NCBI GenBank assembly: GCA_963728165.1
Contig: CAVSIY010000005.1
Coordinates: forward strand, 77,849 to 141,848
Source of the DNA: Hyphomicrobium_A sp963728165
GTDB taxonomy: Bacteria > Pseudomonadota > Alphaproteobacteria > Rhizobiales > Hyphomicrobiaceae
Reading direction: 5' to 3'
Length of the DNA stretch: 64,000 nucleotides
Part shown: piece after piece, positions 56,126 through 64,000 of the stretch
Layout: every line of letters starts with the position of its first letter
How positions within the stretch are numbered: position 1 is the stretch's first letter
Notes under the pieces: model-generated
Databases searched by the model: none
What the model saw: only the letters and a program-made list of their open reading frames with translations
Told to the model about the DNA's origin: nothing
Made by a program: the position numbers and the translations under genes

Positions 56126-56461
56126 ACACCACGCACCCGATCCATTCGATGGTGTCGCCGCAGGCGTGATCGACGCTGTGCGCGCGCCACCAAGTTTGAG
56201 CCGCATCGCGCACGGTTAGCGCCCGCTCGGCTCTCTCTCGCTTGCGCACGCAACGCGCGCGGCGCGCGACCTTGTCCCCGCAATCCACAGACGCGCCATG
56301 GGAATAGCGGGCAAAACGACGCGCCCTTGGCTTGTTGCAACTCACCTGCCGGACGAGCGTGAACAAACTTCATGAGTGGTGTTCAGTTTGTCTGTGTGCC
56401 CCGCTTCCCCGCTGATCATACGAGAATTTTCGTTTCTGATCAGATGATTAGGATCAAAGCC

Positions 56462-59400
56462 ATGACACCAACTCTCCGGCTTCTGTCGCCGACGAAGATC
56501 CCCGCCGCCCGCGCCTGCAACTCCCATACGGCAACCGACAATTACACCGCTGACGCAGGCGGCGGCTCGCGCACCTTCATCGGCTCGGAGGCGTGGCGCC
56601 GGGCGTTGCTCGGCACGGCGGCGGCGGGCGCGCTGATCTTCGGATACGCGCGCCGGGCTTACGCGCAGCACGTTCCGCCGGATACCACGTGCTCGGCGAC
56701 CAACGCGACGACCATCACCTGCACCGGCGACGTCTCGACGGGCGTGTCGCTCATCAACGGCTCGCCGGCAACTACACGACGCTCAACGTCAACACCCTGA
56801 CAACGAACATCACGCCGGCCGACGGCGTCTACGGTGTCGAGTTCCGCTCCACCTCCGGCGACGACGTCACGATAAACTCAAACACCGGCGCCTTCGGTAT
56901 CGCGACCACGAACAAAGACGGCATCTACGCCTACAGCCAAGGCGGCGCGATCACCGTCGACAGCACCGGGGACATCGCGTCGAACGGCGGCGGCGGCATC
57001 AGAGTCGACAGAAACGGCGGCGTCTCCGACATCTTGGTGACGAGCGTCGGCAACATCGCGAGCACCTTCACGGGCATCGGTGTTTCCACCGGCCAGAGCA
57101 CCGGCGATATCACGGTCAACAGCACAGGCGATATCGCGTCCACCAACTCCGACGGCATCAATGCGGAAACTATCGGCTACGGCAACGTCTCGGTGACGAG
57201 CGTCGGCAACATCGCGGCCGGTGACGATGGCATTGTCGCTCGGCGCGCAATACGACGCCGTAACGGTCAACAACACCGGCAACGTTGCCGCCGGCGGCTA
57301 TGGCATCTACGCCAGAAGCGCCGATACCGGCGCCGTCTCGGTGACGAACCACGGCAACGTGGCCGCCTATTCGGATGGTATCTCCGCCCGATCCGACACC
57401 GGCGCCGTGACGGTCAACAGCACCGGCGATCTGGCTTCGACAACGGGACGTGGCATCTATGCCGCCAATGCAGGCGCCGACGCCGTCTCGGTGACCAACG
57501 TCGGCAATATTGTCTCGGCTTCTACCGGCATCCGTGCCGCTTCGATAGGCGCCGGCGTCGGCATCGGCACCGTCACCGTCAACAGCACCGGCGACATCAC
57601 CGTCACCGGCGCCAACCCCAACGCCACCGCCATCTTGGCGAGTACTGACGGCGCCGCAGCGGTATCGGTGACGAGCACCGGCAATCTGAGTGCCACGCGC
57701 TACGGCATCTTCGTCGTGTCGGCCGGCGGCAACGCGACGATCGAGAGCACCGGCAATGTATCGGGGACCCAAGCCGCGATCCGTGTCGACGCACCCGGCG
57801 CCACCGGTACGGCCACGCTGCGCAGCGGCACCATCTACGGCGGTGGTGACGGTGCCTTATTCGTTGGCGGCACGGCCAACACGCTCAGGAACTACGCATC
57901 GCTCTCCGGCGGCAACTTCGCGGTCCGCGCCACCACCGGCAACGACACCGTCTATAACTACGGCACTATCACCGGCAACGTCGACCTCGGCACCGGCACC
58001 AACATCTTCATCAACCGGGCGGGGGCGACGTTCAACTCCGGCGCGACGGTCAATCTCGGCGCCGGTAACACGCTCACCAACGCCGGCGACCTGTCGCCGG
58101 GCCGCGTCGGCACCGTGCAGACCACGGCGCTCACCGGCAACATCGTGCAGACCGGCACCGGTACCTTCACCGTCGACGTCGCCGGCGCCACCTCAGACCG
58201 CGTCAACGCATCGGGCACCGCCGTCCTCGCCGGCACCGTGGTCGTCAACATCGCCTCCGTGCCCATCCTCAGCCAGTACACCATCCTGTCGGCGGCGGGC
58301 GGCACCACCGACAACGGGCTCGGGCTCAGCGCCAGCCCCGCGCTGAATGCATTTCTCACATATCCCAATGCCAACGACGTGGTGCTCAACGTCAGCATCA
58401 ATTTCTTCATCGACGGGCTCAACCGCAACGAGCGCGCCCTCGCCAATTACATGAATGGGGCATGGGTCGCCGGCACCGGCGGCATCGGCCCGGTGATGAC
58501 GGGGCTGCTCAATACGCTCGACTTCGCCGAATACCGCCATGCCCTCGATCAGCTCCTGCCCGAGATCTATTCCGACGAGCAGATTGCCTCGCTCTTTGCC
58601 CACCTCGCCTTTGCCGGCAACTTGCTGAGCTGCCGCGTCAACGGTGCCGACACCGCCTCCATCATCCACGAGGGCCAATGCCTGTGGGCCGGCGCCAACG
58701 CCGGCTTTCCTCGACACCGGCTCCACCTTCCAGCTGCTCGGCTTCAACGAGAGTGCGGGCCGCTTTGCTGCCGGAGCCCAGGTCGCCATTGATCCCGTAT
58801 GGCGCCTGGGCTTCGGGGCGGGCTACCAGTCGAGCACGCTGGAGACCGCGACCAACGCATCAGCCGAGGGGCAAGCTGCGCAAGGCGGCGTGGCGCTGAA
58901 ATACAATCCCGGGCCGTTCCTGCTGGCCGGCGTCATCAGCGGCGGCCGCTCCTGGTACGACACCAAGCGTCCCATGGCGTTCGGCACCTTCGCTGCAACC
59001 GCCCAGGGCGATGCCAAGATCGACGTGCTCAACGGCGCCCTTCGCTTGGCCTACGTGTTCGGCTCGCCGCAGCTCTACTTCAAGCCGGTGATGGATGCCG
59101 CAGCGACGCGCATCGACCTGCATGGCCTCACCGAGACCAGCGGCGGTGCTGCCAACCTCGCCGTCAGCAGCAAGACGCCGACCGTCTACTCGTTCGCGCC
59201 CTCGCTCGAGATGGGCACCGAGTGGTGGATCTCGAGCGGCACGCTCATCCGGCCGTTCCTGCGGGGCGGCGCCGCCTGGTTCACCAACACCGACTTCGGG
59301 CTCCGCTCGACGTTCGTCGCCGCCCCCGCGGGCGTGACGCCATTCCTCACCATGACCGGCATGGACGACGTCATGGGCACGGTCGGTGCCGGCCTCGACG

Positions 59401-59504
59401 TGATCACCGGCACCGACACCGTGCTGCACCTCACCTACGACGGCCAGTTCGGCGACACCACGCAGATCCATTCGGTCGGCCTCAAGGGCAGCGCCATGTT
59501 CTGA
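56462..59504 (+). CDS. autotransporter 2 (beta-helix passenger with C-terminal barrel), frameshifted
   Basis: Paralogue of autotransporter 1, about 1013 residues when corrected. ATG 56462 or 56444 opens a long extended signal region with a hydrophobic core ALLGTAAAGALIFGYARRAY before the mature QHVPPDTTC. Frame breaks are near 56768, 57240 and 58707 (the last in a TTT run). The passenger repeats units like ITVNSTGDIASTNSDGINAE and VSVTNVGNIVSASTGIRAAS. The barrel has GFGAGYQSSTLETATNASAE, GRSWYDTKRPMAFG and the terminal VGLKGSAMF. The 336 bases in front (56126-56461) show no gene. Confidence 0.83.
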
Positions 59505-59625
59505 GCGACGGGGGCGCGCCTGCCGCGATGTGCGGGATGCAACCATTTGCACACATCTATTTTAAACACCCTTCAGTGAACAGTCGCATCCGACTTGCGG
59601 CCCGGCGTCTACAAATTGGTTAGAA

Positions 59626-60378
59626 ATGCATTCAATTTTCGAGCTGAGCTATGTCTGGCTGGTCGCGATCATTTTCGGCTCAACTTTCAGCTTCGCTTTG
59701 GCCGTGCATCTGCTGACGGAGCACTCCCCGTTCACAGGGCGCTTGAGCGACTACAGGCACATCCCGGCCGCTGCGATCACGGCGGTCGCCGTGCTGTTCG
59801 GGCTGTTCTCCGCCTTCCTCGGGGCCGATATCTGGGAACGCGTCCGACAGGAGCGCCAGAGCGTGGAGCGGGAAGTTGCCGCCGTGCGGACGATCGACAC
59901 GATCGCGGAAAGCCTGGGCCAGCAGGGGATGCAAATCGATCGCAGCCTCAAGCGCTACGTCGAGATTTGCGTTCCCGGCATGAGGTCGGCGACGAGCAAG
60001 GCCGCCGCCGACAAGTCCCTTGATGAGGTGGCCCGCCAAATTATAGACCTCTCGCGCGACGGTGCCACATACCTACCCGCGACAAGCGCGATGCTGGTCG
60101 CCTTTCACGAAATCAAAATGGCGCGGGCGGAGCGACTCCATCTCGAAGGCACACACAGCGACAAATACAAATGGATCGCCGTCATAGTCATGGGCTTGCT
60201 GGTGCAGGTGGCTATTGCTTTCGCGGCCCCCTATGAACCAAAGGGACAAGCGACCGGTCTCGTCATCTTTTCGGCGGCGTTTTCCATCACTTTGGCGGCG
60301 CTGGCAATCCACGAGAACCCGCTCGTGGAATTGCAGAGCATTCCCATTGAAGCTCTGACCCAGTCGGTCGAGCCATGA
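59626..60378 (+). CDS. DUF4239-type membrane protein
   Basis: 250 aa from ATG 59626. Two hydrophobic helices at the N-terminus (about 10-30 and 47-67) and two at the C-terminus (about 185-204 and 212-230) flank a helical soluble segment with ERVRQERQSVEREVAAVRTI. This layout and motif fit the bestrophin-like DUF4239 family, whose function is unproven. Downstream of the two autotransporters on the same strand, but separated by about 120 bases. Confidence 0.8.
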   Translation: MHSIFELSYVWLVAIIFGSTFSFALAVHLLTEHSPFTGRLSDYRHIPAAAITAVAVLFGLFSAFLGADIWERVRQERQSVEREVAAVRTIDTIAESLGQQGMQIDRSLKRYVEICVPGMRSATSKAAADKSLDEVARQIIDLSRDGATYLPATSAMLVAFHEIKMARAERLHLEGTHSDKYKWIAVIVMGLLVQVAIAFAAPYEPKGQATGLVIFSAAFSITLAALAIHENPLVELQSIPIEALTQSVEP

Positions 60379-60391
60379 CGAGCCGGCGGGC

Positions 60392-61537
60392 TCACACCTC
60401 GAAGGTGTAGAGCTTGTGGATCTCCTCGTTGAGGAAGCCCGTCGCCACCGGCCAGCGCACGCCGGGCAGCACCTGCACATCGAACAGCTCCGACACGCCG
60501 CCCTCGAGCTTGATCCATTCGACGATGTCGCCGGAGCCGAGGTTGATGATCTGCACGCCGCACCAGGGATCGGCGTCGCGCTTCTTGAGCTCTTCGTCGA
60601 GTTGTAGCCCCGAGAACGAGCCGTCGCGCGGCAGCGACAGCCCGACGATGGCGTGGTTGTTGTGGAAGGCGAGCCCGCGCAGGAAGCCGGGGCAGAACAC
60701 GAGCGGCTCGAAGGCGCCGCTCGCGGGGTCCACGGTGCCGAGATGCCCGGTGCCGGAGTTCAGCACCCACAGCCGGTTCCCGGCCCAGCGCGGGGAGTGC
60801 GGCATCGATAATTTCTCGGTGACGATGGCATTGGTGGCCACATCGACGATGCAGCCGCCCTCGGCACGTCGATTGCGCCAGCCGGTCACCACGTCGGAGC
60901 GGCTCGTCGCCGTCACGTAAGCGGGCTGCCCGTCCTTCATGGCAAGCCCGTTCAGGTGGCAGCGGTCTTCCGCCGCCAATTTGGAGATGAAGGGTGGCTT
61001 CCAGTGGACGTGGAAGGCGTGCGTGGGCGAGAGCGTCGCAAGACACGAGAACAGCGAGTTGACGAACACGATGCGCCCGTCGCCCATCACGCCGATGTCG
61101 TGGATGTCGAGGTCGCCGGTGGTGTGGGCGACGCGCGGAACGTAGTGGCGGTCGGGCGCGTCGGCCGGCTGGTTGGGGCCGAGGATGTTCTCGAAGCGCC
61201 AGACCTGGAACAGCGTGGAGACGACGAGGCGCTGCGGGTCGGCCCACAGCCCCATGGCGCGCGCCAGATAGCGCTCGTGGAAGGAGACACGCTTTTGCGC
61301 ATCGACGCCGACGAGATAGAGGCGCCCCGTCTGGTAGGACGTGAAGGCGAGGCTGACGTTGTTGCGGGAAAGCCAGTCGGCCAAGCCCCGCGTGCAAGAG
61401 ATGTTGACGGGCTGGGGCTGCGCGGGTGCGGCGCCTTCGGGTGGGGTTTGAGCGGGCGCCGGCGTTGGCGGGGCTTCGGCAAGCGCCTCGGCGGGCTTCT
61501 CGAGCACGGCCGCGTCGCCATCGTCCTTGAGGTCCAT
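60392..61537 (-). CDS. TIGR03032 family protein (DUF4915)
   Basis: 381 aa; ATG 61537 with AAGGGG upstream. After a proline/alanine-rich N-terminus (about 45 residues) the sequence follows the TIGR03032 pattern, likely a beta-propeller: WLSRNNVSLAFTSYQTGRLY, FHERYLARAMGLWADPQRL, DLDIHDIGVMGDGRIVFVNS, MPHSPRWAGNRLWVLNSGTG and ATGFLNEEIHKLYTFEV. Members occur near glycan and secretion genes; the biochemical role is unknown. No signal peptide is seen, so it is probably cytoplasmic. Confidence 0.9.
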   Translation of the reverse strand: MDLKDDGDAAVLEKPAEALAEAPPTPAPAQTPPEGAAPAQPQPVNISCTRGLADWLSRNNVSLAFTSYQTGRLYLVGVDAQKRVSFHERYLARAMGLWADPQRLVVSTLFQVWRFENILGPNQPADAPDRHYVPRVAHTTGDLDIHDIGVMGDGRIVFVNSLFSCLATLSPTHAFHVHWKPPFISKLAAEDRCHLNGLAMKDGQPAYVTATSRSDVVTGWRNRRAEGGCIVDVATNAIVTEKLSMPHSPRWAGNRLWVLNSGTGHLGTVDPASGAFEPLVFCPGFLRGLAFHNNHAIVGLSLPRDGSFSGLQLDEELKKRDADPWCGVQIINLGSGDIVEWIKLEGGVSELFDVQVLPGVRWPVATGFLNEEIHKLYTFEV

Positions 61538-61699
61538 GATGCCGCTCGCCCCTTGGCTTAATTGAACAAGCCTCAAGCCTACGCGCATGCGCGACTCAAG
61601 TGGCGATACTGTCCCCGCTTTCCACAACAAAGCGCGCGAAGGCGGGGCGAAGGGCACAAGGGGGGTGCCGGACCGCGAAGGCCCAACGTGCGCCCCGCA

Positions 61700-62044
61700 T
61701 CAGGTCGGAAATCGTTCGACAAAGTCGCCGATGGCCTTGAAGACGGCGTCGACCCTGGAATTGAGATCGGGATCGTCCTGCGGCGGAAGCATCGCGAGTA
61801 TGATGCCGAGATCGGCTTTCATCGCCTCGTATTCGCGGCGCGCTCTATCGTGGTCCGCGAAATACCGCGTGTGCACCATCCAGCCATAGATGCCGCAGGT
61901 GATGGCGAAGGGGGCCGTCTTCGCATCGCGCTCGAGCGTGATGCGGGCGCCGCGCGGGTGCTCCTCGTCAAATTCAATGATCCCGCTCTCGCTGCCGCGG
62001 AGCGCGCCGACCGACGGCGTCCAGCGCTCGGCCTCCGCCGTCAC
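61700..62044 (-). CDS. 114-residue protein overlapping the patatin gene
   Basis: A GTG at 62044 overlaps the patatin stop codon (GTGA), so the two genes are translationally coupled. The product has a beta-rich first half (GIIEFDEEHPRGARITLERD) and a helical second half (RYFADHDRARREYEAMKADL and DAVFKAIGDFVERFPT). Because of the frameshift in the patatin gene this frame is joined to it in a naive reading and can be missed. No known domain was recognised. Confidence 0.75.
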   Translation of the reverse strand: MTAEAERWTPSVGALRGSESGIIEFDEEHPRGARITLERDAKTAPFAITCGIYGWMVHTRYFADHDRARREYEAMKADLGIILAMLPPQDDPDLNSRVDAVFKAIGDFVERFPT

Positions 62045-63313
62045 TCCTGATAGCCGGGCGGCGTCTTGTGCCAGTGGTAGCCGGCAAGCCCCATGTGATA
62101 GCCGTGCTCGAACAAGGCCTTCATGTAGTCCTTGTCGAACGGCCCCTTGTAGGGCAGAGCGAAGTCCTCCCCGATATAGGCCAGATTGAAATCGACGCCG
62201 TCGCGCTTCGCGGTCAGGTACATGCGGTACATGTCGTTGACACCGCTCGAGGCGGTCATGGTGGAAATGGCCTGCTGAGCGATCTTGAGGGTCTGGCGCT
62301 CGACGTTCTGCTCGGGCCGGTAGAGCCGCGCGTTGCGGATGATGTAGGCGGCGGGGTGGGCGTTCTTGATGCCGAGCTCCTTGATCTTGGCCTTGAGGTT
62401 GAACGAGGGCGGATAAAGGAAGGCTTGCGCAATGGCGCCGCCATCGACGTGCATCTCCTGGTAATCGCGGCCGTCGACGGTGACCCCGATCATCACCGGT
62501 GGAAAGAGACCGGGGATCGCCGCCGAGGCGAGCAGCACGTCGATGATCAGCTCGCGCGAGCGGGGATTTCCGCTCTCGGCGATGGCGCCGATGTTCCAGA
62601 TCACCGAGCGGCCCTGGTCCAGATTGGTGGTCAGGATGAGGAGCACGCGGCCCTTGCCGTACTCCTCGGCGATGCGCTGGATCATGCGCTGGTCGACGAA
62701 GGAGGCGATCTTGTTGCGGAGCGGCGCGGAGTTCGGCCATCGCGTCGTCCGCCACGGCGGCCATGAAGGGCCGCTTCTGGAAGACGTCGCCGGCGCCGGT
62801 CTCGGTATAGATGCGGCGCAGCGCATCGTCGTACTCGGGTCCGAGGAAGGCAAAGGGCGCAGAGAGAGCGCCTGTGCTCACGCCGGTGACGACGGTGAAC
62901 TGCGGACGGTCGCCGCGCGCGCTCCAGCCGGCGAGCAGACCCGCGCCATAGGCGCCGTCGTCGCCGCCGCCCGACATGGCGAGGAACGATCGCGTCTCGT
63001 GCTTGGCTGCCGTCGGGTGAATGAGACCCGCAGCCAGCCCACGGTTGTAGGATAGCGTGGCGAGCGCGGACATGCGCTCCACGTCCGTGTCCCCGTAGTA
63101 GCGTGCGTCCGCGATGTTCAAGGGAGCGGCGCTGTTGGCGAGCGACAGCGGCACCGCCGGCAGGCGTCCAGGCGTCGCACAGCCACCCGCTATGATCGCC
63201 ACCGCTAGCGCGAGGACGGCACAGACTGTGGACGCCTTCAGTGCGGAACCACTCCGGCACGCTCCCGCGACGATCACCAACAGAGCCCTGCGCTCTCGTA
63301 GGTACGCAAACAT
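62041..63313 (-). CDS. patatin-like phospholipase lipoprotein, one frameshift
   Basis: Serine-Asp phospholipase of the patatin family, anchored as a lipoprotein. ATG 63313; the signal peptide (about 47 residues) ends in the lipobox IAGGC. The oxyanion loop is MSGGGDDGAYGAG, the nucleophile elbow is VTGVSTGAL, and the catalytic Asp is in MHVDGGAIAQ, so all catalytic parts are present. One extra base near 62729 shifts the frame; removing it joins DDAMAEL to APLRNKIASFVDQR and gives about 423 residues, ending YHWHKTPPGYQE. Sequence error is the likely cause. Confidence 0.88.
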
Positions 63314-63481
63314 GCGATGCTTTGAGCCCCCTGATGGCCCCACGCCGCGATACGGTCTCCCCAGCCAACTCTAGTCCATCCTTCAGGAATTGTACTCGGT
63401 GTCTTTTATGATGGAGTGCGCGCTGCCACCCATGGGAACGGCCCATCTTGACAGGCCCAGCCGGTCCGTCATCGTCTGCCG

Positions 63482-64000
63482 ATGCTCACACTCACGCTGC
63501 TTCGCCACGCCAAATCGAGCTGGGACGAGTCCTCGCTCGACGACTACGACCGCTCCCTCGCCAAGCGCGGCAAGAAGGCGGCGCCGGAAATAGGCGCGGC
63601 GCTGGCGGCGATGGGGCTCAGGCCCGATCTCGTCTTATGCTCGGGTGCGGCACGGGCCCGCGCCACCTTGGACCTGGTGCTGGCCAAGCTCGGCGCTCCC
63701 GTCCCCCAGGTCATCTACGACGACGACGTCTGCATGGCGACGCCTGACGCCCTGCTTGCGCGCCTGCACCGCATCGGGGCGGGGCTGGCCGGCGAGATGC
63801 CCCACCACGTCATGCTGGTCGGCCACAACCCAGGGCTGGAGGAGCTGGCCCTGCTTTTCGCCGGCAGCGGGGCTGCCGACGACACCGCCCGCATGACCGA
63901 TAAGTTTCCAACGGCCGCCGTCGCCGTCATCGGGTTCAACGCCGAGAGCTGGGCCGCAATCGAGCCAGGCTCGGGCCGGCTTGAGCATTTCCTCACCCCC
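63482..64000 (+). CDS. SixA-type histidine phosphatase, 3' end outside window
   Basis: Starts at ATG 63482 and stays open to the end of the window (173 codons seen). The histidine phosphatase signature LLRHAKSSW is at residues 6-14, and the second histidine is in MLVGHNPGLEELALLF. Short phosphatases with RHAKSSW belong to the SixA group, which in E. coli dephosphorylates phosphohistidine carriers. Substrate here unknown. Confidence 0.92.
   Translation, partial: MLTLTLLRHAKSSWDESSLDDYDRSLAKRGKKAAPEIGAALAAMGLRPDLVLCSGAARARATLDLVLAKLGAPVPQVIYDDDVCMATPDALLARLHRIGAGLAGEMPHHVMLVGHNPGLEELALLFAGSGAADDTARMTDKFPTAAVAVIGFNAESWAAIEPGSGRLEHFLTP

Overview
The window is 64 kb of high-GC DNA that reads as an alphaproteobacterial chromosome, most likely Hyphomicrobiales (Hyphomicrobium/Rhodoplanes-like). 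Supporting signs are a DksA lacking most zinc cysteines, a Porin_2-type porin pair with the coiled-coil N-terminus of this order, a growth-pole-ring-like coiled-coil protein, a tpiA/ppiD/trpE neighbourhood, a CtrA-type box, and very compact gene packing with ATGA/GTGA overlaps. No rRNA, tRNA, IS element, phage or CRISPR was seen.

Layout. 1-5.4 kb: 3' part of an MscS-type channel, dksA, a MoxR ATPase, a small periplasmic protein and a secreted alpha/beta hydrolase. 5.5-9.8 kb: four AraC-type regulator genes and the relic of another; three of the four are tandem paralogues, and the first regulator and the hydrolase share a duplicated upstream element. 9.8-11.7 kb: small membrane proteins. 11.7-17.7 kb: ycjX-ycjF convergent with opgG-opgH (osmoregulated periplasmic glucan synthesis). 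18.2-23.4 kb: a frameshifted small membrane protein, two tandem frameshifted porins each with a terminator, and a frameshifted lipoprotein. 23.4-29 kb: CoxE-like VWA protein, lipoprotein, membrane protein, CelD-like acetyltransferase, ferredoxin reductase plus ferredoxin, and an Hpt protein. 29.4-34.4 kb: compact growth-pole-ring homologue, L-Ala-D/L-Glu epimerase and an MFS transporter. 34.7-42.5 kb: minus-strand carbon metabolism cluster kef-pfkB and tkt-pgk-ccdA-thiD. 43-50 kb: kdsA, glsB-like, glnK with a sigma54-type promoter, pyrG, a lipoprotein, secG, a periplasmic protein, tpiA. 50-53.7 kb: ppiD and trpE. 53.8-60.4 kb: accessory island with two related autotransporters and a DUF4239 protein. 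60.4-64 kb: TIGR03032-type protein, a patatin-like lipoprotein with an overlapping small gene, and the start of a SixA-type phosphatase.

Sequence quality matters here. pyrG, an indispensable gene, carries two separate one-base insertions that restore a full-length 542-residue CTP synthase when removed. The raw sequence therefore contains indel errors (or comes from a draft/metagenomic assembly), and the single frameshifts in the autotransporters, patatin and lipoprotein should be read as probable errors. The two porins have far more frame breaks per kb than anything else and may be true pseudogenes or a collapsed repeat.

The most interesting points are the duplicated 59-bp element in front of the hydrolase and AraC genes, the AraC expansion with its deletion relic, the compact growth-pole-ring protein, the candidate CtrA and sigma54 sites, the tandem autotransporter island, and two small genes easily missed (28 aa at 11.57 kb; 114 aa overlapping the patatin gene).
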